Source: Aquificaceae bacterium
GTDB taxonomy: Bacteria; Aquificota; Aquificia; Aquificales; Aquificaceae
Length of the DNA stretch: 35,173 bases
Direction of reading: 5' to 3'
Assembly: GCA_025062075.1 (NCBI GenBank)
Contig: JANXBA010000023.1
Span: 1-35,173, forward strand
The translations under genes and the position numbers were made by a program. Positions 16,189-23,913 of the stretch are shown here, piece after piece. The notes beneath the pieces are model-generated. The model had not been told where the DNA came from. It saw only the letters and a program-made list of their open reading frames with translations, and ran no database searches. Numbering within the stretch: position 1 is the stretch's first letter; each line of letters begins with the position of its first letter.

Positions 16189-16277
16189 GCCTTGCCTCCT
16201 GATAGCCTGTTTTAGTGGCTTTATAAGTTATTACCCTTGAAGCTTTTGTCAACAGAATTATATTTTCTTTAGAATAT

Positions 16278-17390
16278 ATGGGTACATACCTGCTTCTGAT
16301 ACTGCTACTCTTTCGTGTAGCCACTGGGGCGGAGTCCTGCTCCCGCGAAGAGCTCTTCTCAAGACTTAACGCGCTCCTGGAGAAGCACTACCTGTGGTGG
16401 GACAGGATAAAAGACGCAAGCTGGAAGGACGAGAAGGAGCTTATGGAGCAACTTAGAAAGATAGGGGACCGGTGGACCTCCATAACCCGGCAGGAGGAGG
16501 ACAGGCTCTGGTACTTAAGCTCCCGTATGGTGGGCTTGGGCATAAGGTGGGACAACAACGGGTATGTGACCAAGGTCTTTCCGGGCTCGCCCGCAGAGAA
16601 GCACGGTATAAGAGAAGGTGACCTGATAGTATCCATACAGGACATAACTGACAAAAACCTCTGGAGGAAGGCCATAAGAGAGGTAGAGAGAGGACAGCCC
16701 ATTAGGGTAGAGCTCATAAGGGACGGGCTTTTCCTGAGTTTGCAGGTGGAAAAGGGGGACTTCGTAGTCTCGCCGATTGAGGAGGTCAGGATAATAAGGC
16801 AAGGAGACAAGGAGCTAGGCTACATCAAGTTAACCAACTTTACCCAGCCTGCCCTGCAGGGCTTTAGGGAAGCCATGGAAAACTTCAAGACCAGAGGGGT
16901 GGACGTCTTGCTCATAGACCTGCGGGACAATGGCGGTGGTCTTATCTCGGTGGCAAAAGGCATCGTGGACATGCTGGTAGGGGGTGAAGGCATCATGTTC
17001 TACTTGGAAGGTCGGAAGGGTAACATGGGCGTGTATCAGTTTAAAAACCCTGAAGGCTTCAAAAAGCCCGTGGTGGTGCTCGTCAACAGGCAGACCGCTT
17101 CAGCTGCGGAGCTGATGGCAGTGCTTTTAAGACGCTATTCTAAGGCGATTATCGTGGGCGAGAACACGGTAGGCAAGTACGTGGGGAGCAATCTCTTTAC
17201 CCTTGATACCTGCCTAGGTTTGGTGCTCAGGTTGATTACCTTTGAGATGAAGCTACCTACCGGCGAAGCGATTACCTCAGAGAGGGGTATAACCCCAGAC
17301 TGTAGGCTCGAGAACAAAGACCCTATTCAGGTCTCTCTAGAGTGCCTCTCCAACCATTCTGTAGGAGTATTTCCTGCAGGGCAACCTTGA
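16278..17390 (+). CDS. ctpA: carboxy-terminal processing peptidase (S41), exported
   Basis: A 370-residue protease. The hydrophobic segment YLLLILLLFRVATGA is a signal peptide, so it acts in the envelope. A PDZ domain (about 80-160) contains VFPGSPAEKHGIREGDLI. The S41 core follows with IDLRDNGGG, nucleophile Ser275 in QTASAAEL and general-base Lys300 in VGENTVGK. There is no Shine-Dalgarno before the ATG, and AT-rich -10-like boxes (TATATT 16259-16264, TAGAAT 16270-16275) lie directly upstream. The last 68 nt overlap the convergent kinase gene. The true substrate is unknown. Confidence 0.88.
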   Translation: MGTYLLLILLLFRVATGAESCSREELFSRLNALLEKHYLWWDRIKDASWKDEKELMEQLRKIGDRWTSITRQEEDRLWYLSSRMVGLGIRWDNNGYVTKVFPGSPAEKHGIREGDLIVSIQDITDKNLWRKAIREVERGQPIRVELIRDGLFLSLQVEKGDFVVSPIEEVRIIRQGDKELGYIKLTNFTQPALQGFREAMENFKTRGVDVLLIDLRDNGGGLISVAKGIVDMLVGGEGIMFYLEGRKGNMGVYQFKNPEGFKKPVVVLVNRQTASAAELMAVLLRRYSKAIIVGENTVGKYVGSNLFTLDTCLGLVLRLITFEMKLPTGEAITSERGITPDCRLENKDPIQVSLECLSNHSVGVFPAGQP

Positions 17391-17865
17391 GCTCCTCCCT
17401 GCTCCGTTGGGTGTTCACAGGTATAGCGTAAGAGGGAGGCGTAAAGCTCTCCTTCTGCTTGAGGTAGACCTCCACTCCTGCGTCGGATATGTCTTTCCTG
17501 TCTCTGAGCCTTTTTAGAATTTCCTTCTCCTCCGCCTGAGCCAGCAGGAAAAGGGCTTGGGGGAAGCTATCTCTTACTAAGTTTCTTTGCCAGCTTTCTA
17601 GAAAGGTGGCGTCCAAAACTACATCTTTGCCCTGCTCTGCTATCTGTTGAGCTCTTCTCATGAGCTCTTGGTAAACTCTCTTTGTCCACTCTTGGGAATA
17701 TATGCCTTGGCGGTAGTCCGCTGAGGCCTTCGTGTTTGGGTCTATGCCTGCCAGCTCTTTGCGTATCTGGTCGCTCCTGAGCCATTCAAAACCTAAGTCC
17801 TCGTGGAGTATGCGGGAAAGGAAGGACTTGCCGGAACCGGAAAGACCCATAAGTACCACTATCAT
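17323..17865 (-). CDS. small P-loop kinase (AAA_33 / gluconate-kinase-like)
   Basis: A 180-residue nucleotide kinase-like protein with Walker A GLSGSGKS at residues 7-14. FEWLRSDQIRKEL comes next, and VVLDATFLESWQRNLV is the strand that in this family carries the substrate-binding Asp. AEEKEILKRLRDR is an arginine-rich lid. It belongs to the broad AAA_33 group that includes small-molecule and RNA-end kinases, and the substrate cannot be told. Its start overlaps the stop of the DsbC-like gene (ATGA). Its final 23 or so codons overlap ctpA on the other strand. Confidence 0.75.
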   Translation of the reverse strand: MIVVLMGLSGSGKSFLSRILHEDLGFEWLRSDQIRKELAGIDPNTKASADYRQGIYSQEWTKRVYQELMRRAQQIAEQGKDVVLDATFLESWQRNLVRDSFPQALFLLAQAEEKEILKRLRDRKDISDAGVEVYLKQKESFTPPSYAIPVNTQRSREELKVALQEILLQNGWRGTLERPE

Positions 17866-18359
17866 TTGATGCCCAGCTCTTCCAGAAGCTTTGGGCTGTA
17901 GCCTTCTATCACCTTATAACTGCCCAGAATTATGTTGTAAGGAGTGCCTTGCACGTTTAGCTTCTCCGCTATCTTTATGTGTTCTTGAAGCAGGGGACAG
18001 TCTCTGGTCTGCGGAGGCCTGCCGTCAAACTTGCCCGAGAGCACCTCCTCCAGCGCCCGGAGCTTGTCCTTGGAGCAGGCTATGTATCGGGACTTTGCCT
18101 CGCTCTCGGGAAAGTTCTTAAAGGGCAGGAGAAAAATGTAAACCTTGACCTTGTCTAAGTGGGGTTTGAGGGCCTGCCACTCTTTCCTGCAGTGCCCGCA
18201 GTCTGGGTTTATGAAGGTTATGAGCTGTTTCTCACCTTTGCCTACCACCAGGGCCTTCTGGAGGGGAATTTCTCTGACCTGGGCTTTTATGTATTCGGTG
18301 TACAGGTCCTGTGCCCAAAGAAGGCCGAAGGCAAAAAGCATAAAAAGCACGAGCCCCAT
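17862..18359 (-). CDS. exported DsbC-like thioredoxin-fold protein
   Basis: A 165-residue protein with an N-terminal signal (GLVLFMLFAFGLLWA). Its thioredoxin fold has the active site C54-G-H-C57 in INPDCGHCRKEW, and the cis-proline loop is GTPYN. Two further Cys (in IACSKDK and TRDCPLL) lie in the helical insert, as in DsbC/DsbG. It has no separate N-terminal dimerisation domain, being shorter than E. coli DsbC (about 216 mature residues). It is probably a periplasmic disulfide oxidant or isomerase. A TATAAT containing the ispH stop codon lies 8 nt before the ATG and there is no Shine-Dalgarno. Confidence 0.8.
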   Translation of the reverse strand: MGLVLFMLFAFGLLWAQDLYTEYIKAQVREIPLQKALVVGKGEKQLITFINPDCGHCRKEWQALKPHLDKVKVYIFLLPFKNFPESEAKSRYIACSKDKLRALEEVLSGKFDGRPPQTRDCPLLQEHIKIAEKLNVQGTPYNIILGSYKVIEGYSPKLLEELGIK

Positions 18360-18367
18360 ACTTTTGG

Positions 18368-18373
18368 ATTATA
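18368..18373 (-). promoter_or_regulatory. -10 box of the DsbC-like gene, built on the ispH stop
   Basis: Minus-strand TATAAT, 8 nt before the ATG at 18359. Its TAA is the stop codon of ispH (18369-18371). No clear -35 was seen. Confidence 0.45.
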
Positions 18374-19229
18374 CCACCAGCTCTTGAATGCGTCGCACCG
18401 TCTGCTGTATTATCCAGTCCGGGGTAGAGGCCCCTGCGGTGATGCCCACCTTTTTCACGCCCTGGAACCACTCTCTTTGGAGCTCTTCCGGGGTCTCTAT
18501 GTGGTAGCTCTTGGGGTTGAGGCTCTTGGATATCTCGTAAAGCCTGCGCGTGTTTCCGCTGTTCTTGCCCCCCACTATCACCATAAGGTCCACCTGCGGT
18601 GCCAGCTGGTAAACGTCCTCCTGCCTCTCCGAGGTGGCATTGCATATGGTGTTTATGACCTTGACTTCTCTTGCCCAGAGAGCTATCTCGCCTACCACCT
18701 CCTTAAAAAACTGCTCGTTCTGGGTGGTCTGGGCCACTATGCCCACCTTGTCTTTGCCAAGCACCTGTTTTAGGTCTTCCCTGCTTTCCACTACCACTCC
18801 CTTTCCACCGCACTCTTGTAAGTATCCCAGAGTGCCTATCACCTCCGGGTGTCTCTTTTCTCCCACCAGCACTACGAAGTAGCCCTCCTTGGACAGCTTT
18901 ACCACCGCCTCGTGGACCGCCTTTACGAAGGGACAGGTGGCATCCACCAGCTTGACCCCCTTAGAGAGGAGCTCTCTTTCCCGCTGAGGTGGTATGCCAT
19001 GAGAGCGCACTATGACCGTGCTGTTCTCTCCCAGAGAATCTTCCTCTTGGAGAAGACTAAGGCCTTGCCTTTCCAGCCTATGAACCTCCTGAGGGTTGTG
19101 AATGAGAGGACCCATGCTGAAGACTTTTCTACCTTGATTGGTGTCTTTCAAGGCCTCTTCCGCAAGCTGTATGGCCCTCTTGACTCCGAAGCAGAAGCCT
19201 GCGTGCTCCGCCACAATTATTTGAACCAT
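18369..19229 (-). CDS. ispH: 4-hydroxy-3-methylbut-2-enyl diphosphate reductase
   Basis: A 286-residue iron-sulfur enzyme, the last step of the MEP isoprenoid pathway. The three cluster cysteines are C13 (GFCFGVKRAI), C99 (DATCPFV) and C196 (NTICNATSERQ). The conserved H and T/E residues are visible in RSHGIPP and in TTQNEQ. It makes isopentenyl and dimethylallyl diphosphate, the substrates of the prenyl synthase encoded at 7104-8012. It lies 18 nt after dapF. A TATAAT 7 nt before the ATG and the lack of a Shine-Dalgarno suggest its own leaderless transcript. Confidence 0.95.
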   Translation of the reverse strand: MVQIIVAEHAGFCFGVKRAIQLAEEALKDTNQGRKVFSMGPLIHNPQEVHRLERQGLSLLQEEDSLGENSTVIVRSHGIPPQRERELLSKGVKLVDATCPFVKAVHEAVVKLSKEGYFVVLVGEKRHPEVIGTLGYLQECGGKGVVVESREDLKQVLGKDKVGIVAQTTQNEQFFKEVVGEIALWAREVKVINTICNATSERQEDVYQLAPQVDLMVIVGGKNSGNTRRLYEISKSLNPKSYHIETPEELQREWFQGVKKVGITAGASTPDWIIQQTVRRIQELVV

Positions 19230-19236
19230 GGTATGT

Positions 19237-19242
19237 ATTATA
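19237..19242 (-). promoter_or_regulatory. -10 box of ispH, start-codon proximal
   Basis: Minus-strand TATAAT lying wholly in the 18-nt dapF-ispH gap, 7 nt before the ispH ATG. No matching -35 was found within 16-18 nt. Confidence 0.5.
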
Positions 19243-19247
19243 TGCCT

Positions 19248-20114
19248 CTAACCTTGACCGTGGTTGAGCTCTCTCATGCAGAGGAGGGCTTCCTCCGTCA
19301 GGATGCCTTCAAAAACTTTGCAGACACCCCCTTCCAAGAAAACCTCTTCCATTTTCTCGTCGAAGTCTATTCTCAGGAGCTCTCCGCCTGCGGTGAGCAC
19401 CTCCACGGGTTTTTCCCGCACAAGACCTTTCCCGTAGGCCACCAGGGCGGAGGCGGTGGCACCCGTTCCGCAGGCAAGGGTCTCCGCCTCCACGCCCCGT
19501 TCGTAAGTCCTGACCTTTACACTGCGGGAGGAGACCGCCTGCACAAAGTTCACGTTAGTGCCCCAAGGTTGGAAGGCCCGGTGAAATCTGAGAGCTCTGC
19601 CCAGCCCTGCCACGTCTACCGCTTGCACATCCTGAACTATGACCACCAGGTGGGGCACGCCCGTATTCAGAAAGCTCGCCTGTATGAGCTCTCCTTCTAC
19701 CTCCAAGGAGACCTCCCTGTAGTCCTTGGGCTTCGTCAGTTGGACTTTGACCCTGCTACCCCCCTCCAGCACCTGGGCCCTTATCACGCCTGCGAGGGTT
19801 TCAAAACTTACCTGCTCTCCCGCTATTCCCATCTCGTAGGCAAACCTGACCGCACAGCGAGAGCCGTTTCCGCACATCTCCGCCACCGAGCCATCCGCGT
19901 TGAAAAAGCGCCACCTAAAGTGGTTTTTAGGGTCTTGAGGGTGCTCTATGAGTATGAGCCCGTCCGCACCTACGCCCGTGTGAGGCCTGCAGAGGTTGAC
20001 CACCAGCTCCTGAATTGACATACGGAGTTTCTGGAGTAAAAGCTCTACCTTGTCGTCCCTGTTGTCTATCAGGATAAAGTCGTTACCTGAGCCTTGCAAC
20101 TTGCTAAATTTCAT
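19248..20114 (-). CDS. dapF: diaminopimelate epimerase
   Basis: A 288-residue epimerase that turns LL- into meso-diaminopimelate for lysine and peptidoglycan. The first catalytic Cys81 is in EMCGNGSRCAVR and the second, Cys215, in ACGTGATASA; KLQGSGNDFILID is the family N-terminus. It complements dapL in this window, so this organism uses the aminotransferase variant of the pathway. There is no Shine-Dalgarno directly before the ATG. AT-rich -10-like sequence (TTTAAT 7 nt before the ATG) and a small strongly led upstream frame overlap its start. Confidence 0.95.
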   Translation of the reverse strand: MKFSKLQGSGNDFILIDNRDDKVELLLQKLRMSIQELVVNLCRPHTGVGADGLILIEHPQDPKNHFRWRFFNADGSVAEMCGNGSRCAVRFAYEMGIAGEQVSFETLAGVIRAQVLEGGSRVKVQLTKPKDYREVSLEVEGELIQASFLNTGVPHLVVIVQDVQAVDVAGLGRALRFHRAFQPWGTNVNFVQAVSSRSVKVRTYERGVEAETLACGTGATASALVAYGKGLVREKPVEVLTAGGELLRIDFDEKMEEVFLEGGVCKVFEGILTEEALLCMRELNHGQG

Positions 20115-20157
20115 GTATATAATTAAATAATATACCTCTTACCCCCAGCAACCCCAT
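20104..20157 (-). CDS. possible 17-residue leader peptide overlapping the dapF start
   Basis: On the minus strand the ribosome-binding sequence AGGAGGTGA is followed by GCC and an ATG (20157). The frame runs 17 codons (MGLLGVRGILFNYIHEI) to a TAG at 20104-20106, inside the first codons of dapF. The match to the anti-Shine-Dalgarno is the best in the window apart from the main operon genes, while dapF itself has none. It could couple translation into dapF or be a chance frame. Confidence 0.3.
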   Translation of the reverse strand: MGLLGVRGILFNYIHEI

Positions 20158-20640
20158 GGCTCACCTCCTCCTTCCCCCCGACCCGGGGGGATGAAAAATA
20201 CGGTCACGGGCTTAAAAGTGCTTGCCACAAGCTTACTTTGGTGCTATTCTTTAGAGAACTTACTCCTGCAAGTGTGGTGCGGTCAAATCAAGTGCATATT
20301 CCTGTCCCACCAAGACCCAGACATAGTGGCTTCTCTAAACGGCTGGCTTATGACCACAAAGCTCTGGATGCGTTTTCTACCGCACTTCGGGCTGGACTCT
20401 CAACTGACATGGTCTTTCCCGCAGATAACCGCAAGACCGTGCTGACGCTTGGAGGCGACTGTAAGATTTACCTACTGCCTGTATGCACTCTGAAAGATTC
20501 TGTACTTCGTAGCTGAGGACTTTGACAAGCACGTGAGATACATGGAAGGGTTCCACAGAAGGCACATGGTGAGCAACAAAGTGCTCCGTTTCTGGGCAAA
20601 CATGGTAAGGCAGTTGGACATTGAGATGATAGTACCATAG
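20127..20640 (+). pseudogene. gene-poor stretch with unrecognised, probably decayed coding remnants
   Basis: The 568 nt between dapF and atpG hold no recognisable gene. On the plus strand one frame is open from 20127 to 20516 and includes QVHIPVPPRPRHSGFSKRLA and YDHKALDAFSTALRAG. A second frame (20494-20640) continues with YFVAEDFDKHVRYMEG and stops at TAG. The two could be one gene broken by a frameshift. Codon choice (AGT, CGG, TCA, AAT, CAA, ATT) differs from the neighbours. I recognise no family; a mobile-element remnant or an unannotated RNA are both possible. I also looked for tmRNA and SRP RNA hallmarks and saw none. Confidence 0.3.
20174..20190. repeat. C6/G6 inverted repeat upstream of dapF
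   Basis: Six C, the loop GACCC, then six G: a short, very stable hairpin in either strand. In the dapF-directed transcript it ends a few bases before the Shine-Dalgarno of the small upstream frame. No T-run follows, so it is not a classical terminator. Confidence 0.5.
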
Positions 20641-20663
20641 CACGGTGCCATAGTCAAAGTAAA

Positions 20664-20698
20664 GGAGGCGGTAAACCGTTGCTTACTTCATCGCCTCC
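20664..20698 (-). terminator. possible terminator at the atpG end
   Basis: Minus-strand GGAGGCG and CGCCTCC, 7 pairs with a loop of about 20 nt, straddle the atpG stop codon and are followed by TTTACTTT. The T-run is interrupted, so strength is doubtful. Confidence 0.35.
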
Positions 20699-21549
20699 AC
20701 TGCGTTTACTATGTCTATGAGCTCTGAGGTTATGGACTCCTGACGGGCCTTGTTGAAAAGGAGCGTCCAAGTTTTGACCAGCTCGTCCGCGTTTCTGGTG
20801 GCGTTGTCCATGGCCACCATGCGGGCAAAGTGCTCAGAGGCGTTAGACTCAAGCATCGCCCTGTAGAGCTGATAGTTCAGGTAAAGGTCTATCAGTTTGT
20901 TTAGAAAGAGCTCTCTGTCCACCTCAAACTCGTAAACCGCAAAGTCTGAACCGCCCTCGGGCTTTTCAAAGGGCAGGAAGGTTCTTACCACGGGCTTGTA
21001 GTTTACCCGAGTGGTCATCTCGTTGTTGACCAGATACACCCCGTCCGTCTCCTTGCGGGCGTACCTCTCCCTAAGGAGCTCTCCCACCTCCTTAACTACG
21101 CCGAAGTTTATCTCCTTGCGGAAGACCTCCTCGTAGGCTTTTAGAATAGGATAGGCACGCTTGCCAAAGTGCTGGACGCCCTTGCGTCCAATCAGGGTAA
21201 GGTGCACCTTTACGCCCTTTTCCTGCTTTTCCTTTATTATGTCTTCGACCCGCTTTATCAGGTTGGAGTTGAACGCCCCCGCAAGACCTCTGTCTGCGGT
21301 TATGACCACTATGTCGCAGACCCTTTCTTCTCTGGTTTCAAGAAGGGGATGGCTCTCGGGGTCTATGTGGGTGGCCAAGCTTCTGAGCATCTCGTAGAGC
21401 TTCTCCGAGTATGGTCTGGAGGCGTAGATGAGCTCCTGGGCTCGCCTGAGCTTGGCGGCGGAGACCACCTTCATGGCGTTGGTTATCCTGCGCGTGTTTT
21501 TGATGCCTTGAATTTTCCTCCTTATGTCCCTGGGCGAGAGCTTTGGCAT
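20683..21549 (-). CDS. atpG: F1F0 ATP synthase gamma subunit
   Basis: A 288-residue gamma subunit, the rotor stalk of the F1 sector. The N-terminal MPKLSPRDIRRKIQGIKNTR and TNAMKVVSAAKLRRAQ and the C-terminal ERMAxMDNATRNA-like stretch (here HFARMVAMDNATRNADEL) are diagnostic coiled-coil regions. ITADRGLAGAFNSNLIK lies in the central domain. The ATG at 21549 fits the family; a GTG at 21567 would add six residues and overlap trpB. No other ATP synthase gene is next to it. A TATAAT 6 nt before the ATG includes the trpB stop codon. Confidence 0.95.
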   Translation of the reverse strand: MPKLSPRDIRRKIQGIKNTRRITNAMKVVSAAKLRRAQELIYASRPYSEKLYEMLRSLATHIDPESHPLLETREERVCDIVVITADRGLAGAFNSNLIKRVEDIIKEKQEKGVKVHLTLIGRKGVQHFGKRAYPILKAYEEVFRKEINFGVVKEVGELLRERYARKETDGVYLVNNEMTTRVNYKPVVRTFLPFEKPEGGSDFAVYEFEVDRELFLNKLIDLYLNYQLYRAMLESNASEHFARMVAMDNATRNADELVKTWTLLFNKARQESITSELIDIVNAVEAMK

Positions 21550-21555
21550 GGAGAT

Positions 21556-21561
21556 ATTATA
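21556..21561 (-). promoter_or_regulatory. -10 box of atpG, built on the trpB stop
   Basis: Minus-strand TATAAT, 6 nt before the atpG ATG. Its TAA is the trpB stop codon (21557-21559). No Shine-Dalgarno lies between, so a leaderless atpG mRNA is predicted. Confidence 0.45.
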
Positions 21562-22762
21562 GCACACCCATGTGGCTCATCACGTGCATCATGTCCTTGT
21601 CGCCCCTTCCGGAGAGGTTAAAAAGCACTATGCCCTCCTTTCCCAGCTCTCGGGCCAGTTCTACCACCTTGAGGACTGCGTGGGCGGGCTCTAAGGCAGG
21701 GATTATGCCTTCAAGTTTGGAGAGGAGCTTAAAGCCCTCTAAGGCCTCCTGGTCGGTGGCGTAGGTGTACTCAGCCCTTGAGCTGTTAAAGAGGTAGGCG
21801 TGCTCCGGTCCTACACCTGGGTAGTCCAGCCCTGCGGAGATGGAGTGGGTGGGTAGTATCTGACCCTCCGGGTCTTGGAGAAAGTAGGACTTCATGCCGT
21901 GAAGCACGCCCGGAGAGCCACCGCACAGAGAGCTGGCGTGTTTTCCGCTCTCCAGCCCAAGACCGCCTGCCTCCACCCCCACGAGCCTCACCTGAGGGTC
22001 TTCTATGAAAGGGTAGAAAATGCCTATGGCGTTGGAACCTCCGCCCACACAGGCAACTACCGCATCGGGAAGCCTTCCCTCCACCTGCAGGAGCTGAGCT
22101 CTGGCCTCCTCACCTATGACCTTCTGAAAGTCCCTGACCATCATGGGAAAGGGGTGAGGCCCTACCACCGAGCCTATTATGTAGTGGGTGGTCTCCACGT
22201 TGGTAACCCAGTCTCTGAGGGCCTCGTTGATGGCGTCCTTTAGCGTCCGTGAACCGCTTCTTACCACCTCCACCCTTGCACCGAGGAGCTCCATCCTGAA
22301 AAGGTTAAGCTTTTGCCTTTGGGCGTCTTCCTCGCCCATGTAGACTACGCACTCAAGACCCAGCAGTGCACAGGCGGTAGCGGTTGCCACGCCGTGCTGT
22401 CCTGCCCCCGTCTCCGCTATGACTCTTTTCTTGCCTATCCTCTTTGCCAGAAGTGCCTGTCCCAGCGTGTTGTTGAGCTTGTGAGCCCCCGTGTGCAGGA
22501 GGTCTTCCCGCTTTATGTATATCTTGGCACCGCCCGCGTGCTGGGTGAGCTGTCTGGCGTAGTAAAGGGGCGTGGGCCTGCCTGCGAAGGTGGTAAGGTA
22601 GTGGCCGAGCTCCTCCCAAAAGCTTGCGTCTTCTTTTATCTGGGCGTAGGCCCTTTCCAGCTCCTCCAGAGCGTACATGAGGGTCTCTGGCACGTACCTG
22701 CCACCAAAGTCTCCGAAGTATCCTCTCTCGTCCGGGGCGGTGTAGCTTTTGACCTTCGTCAT
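21557..22762 (-). CDS. trpB: tryptophan synthase beta chain
   Basis: A 401-residue TrpB1-type PLP enzyme that joins indole and serine. [16 protein letters not shown] opens the family domain. The PLP lysine is Lys95 in HTGAHKLNN, and [19 protein letters not shown] and the phosphate loop [10 protein letters not shown] follow. It normally pairs with TrpA, which is not adjacent. AGGAGAGG before the ATG and an 11-nt gap after mqnE point to co-transcription with that gene. Confidence 0.96.
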   Translation of the reverse strand: MTKVKSYTAPDERGYFGDFGGRYVPETLMYALEELERAYAQIKEDASFWEELGHYLTTFAGRPTPLYYARQLTQHAGGAKIYIKREDLLHTGAHKLNNTLGQALLAKRIGKKRVIAETGAGQHGVATATACALLGLECVVYMGEEDAQRQKLNLFRMELLGARVEVVRSGSRTLKDAINEALRDWVTNVETTHYIIGSVVGPHPFPMMVRDFQKVIGEEARAQLLQVEGRLPDAVVACVGGGSNAIGIFYPFIEDPQVRLVGVEAGGLGLESGKHASSLCGGSPGVLHGMKSYFLQDPEGQILPTHSISAGLDYPGVGPEHAYLFNSSRAEYTYATDQEALEGFKLLSKLEGIIPALEPAHAVLKVVELARELGKEGIVLFNLSGRGDKDMMHVMSHMGVL

Positions 22763-22773
22763 GACGCCTCTCC

Positions 22774-23883
22774 TTATGGGTATATGGCCAAGGGTCTGTA
22801 GAAGGTGTCCCTTTCCACGGGCACCTTTCCCGCATCTCTTATGAGCTTTATGAGCCTTTCCTTTGTGTGCCCTACCGCAGACTGGGTGCCTGCGGCGTGA
22901 ACGATTCTCTCCTCCTGCACGGTGCCGTCAAGGTCGTCCGCACCCATGTTGAGGGCTAGCTGTGCCACCTTCTCCCCGAGGGTCACCCAGTAGGCCTTTA
23001 CGTGGTCAAAGTTGTCCAGGAAGAGCCTGGCTACCGCTATGGTTTTGAGGTCGTCCACGGAGGAGGTTCTCTTGCCCCCTAACCTGTTGCCCTCGGGCCA
23101 GTAAGCGAGAGGTATAAAGACCTGAAAGCCCCTCGTCTGGTCTTGGAGCTCCCTGAGCTTTTCCATGTGCTGGACTCTCTCTTCGTAGGTCTCCACGTGT
23201 CCGTATAGCATGGTAGCGTTTGTGGGTATGCCTAACTGGTGGGCGGTGCGGTGCACCTGCAGGTATTCCTCCGCACTTGCCTTGTAGGGGGCTATTATCT
23301 TTCTCACTCGGTCTGAGAAAATCTCCGCACCACCGCCGGGCAGGGCGTCCACGCCTGCCTCTTTGAGCTCTTCAAGCACCTGCGCATAGCTCTTGCCGGA
23401 GATTTTGCTCATGTGGTGTATCTCCACTGCAGTCCAGGCCTTTACCACAATCTGGGGAAAGGCCCTTTTTATCTCCCTTACCAAGTTCAGGTAGTCCTCG
23501 TAGCGCCAGTGAGGTGGTATACCGCCCACTATGTGCACCTCGGTGCCACCTTGAGTGTAGGTCTCCTCCACCTTCTGGAGCACCTCCTGAAGGCTCAGCT
23601 CGTAAGCCCTTGGGTCCGACCTGCTGACCCCAAAACTGCAAAAGCTACAACTGTATATGCACACATTTGTAGGATTTATCTGACGGTTTACCACAAAGTA
23701 GGCAAACATACCGCTCTTTTTCCTGTTGACATGCTCGGCCAGGCTTGCCACGTAGCTAAGGTCCCCCTTGTAGAAGAGGCTGAGAGCCTCCTCGGGGGAG
23801 AGCCTCTTGCCCTCTAATACCTTCTCGCCTATGGCTCGGAGAGCTCCGTCTTTGTTCCTTTCCACGAGCAGTTCTACCTGCAT
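22774..23883 (-). CDS. mqnE: aminodeoxyfutalosine synthase (radical SAM)
   Basis: A 369-residue radical SAM enzyme of the futalosine pathway to menaquinone-type quinones. The cluster motif is C75-x3-C79-x2-C82 ([13 protein letters not shown]). [26 protein letters not shown] and [16 protein letters not shown], then [11 protein letters not shown], are the MqnE pattern; MqnC differs in these positions. GGAGG lies before the ATG and a TATACT further upstream could be a -10. It is flanked by polX (30 nt away) and trpB. Confidence 0.92.
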   Translation of the reverse strand: MQVELLVERNKDGALRAIGEKVLEGKRLSPEEALSLFYKGDLSYVASLAEHVNRKKSGMFAYFVVNRQINPTNVCIYSCSFCSFGVSRSDPRAYELSLQEVLQKVEETYTQGGTEVHIVGGIPPHWRYEDYLNLVREIKRAFPQIVVKAWTAVEIHHMSKISGKSYAQVLEELKEAGVDALPGGGAEIFSDRVRKIIAPYKASAEEYLQVHRTAHQLGIPTNATMLYGHVETYEERVQHMEKLRELQDQTRGFQVFIPLAYWPEGNRLGGKRTSSVDDLKTIAVARLFLDNFDHVKAYWVTLGEKVAQLALNMGADDLDGTVQEERIVHAAGTQSAVGHTKERLIKLIRDAGKVPVERDTFYRPLAIYP

Positions 23884-23913
23884 CTTTTCCTCCTGACGAG
23901 CAATTAGTATAGG

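Noticed and set aside
16220-16252. Minus-strand promoter for the oxidoreductase operon (TTGACA and TATAAA)
   Set aside because: The boxes are individually good but 21 nt apart, outside the usual 16-18. I mention it in the porD entry but do not list it as a promoter.
18849-20018. A 389-codon open frame on the plus strand across ispH and dapF
   Set aside because: It is antisense to two clearly identified enzymes with all catalytic residues, and its translation is low-grade and His/Arg/Pro-rich. It is a shadow of codon bias, as are similar long antisense frames in porA, pseB and trxB.
20115-20682. tmRNA, SRP RNA or RNase P RNA in the gap
   Set aside because: No tRNA-like ends, no CCA/T-loop, no SRP tetraloop core was seen on either strand. 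Aquifex-type organisms also lack a conventional RNase P RNA.
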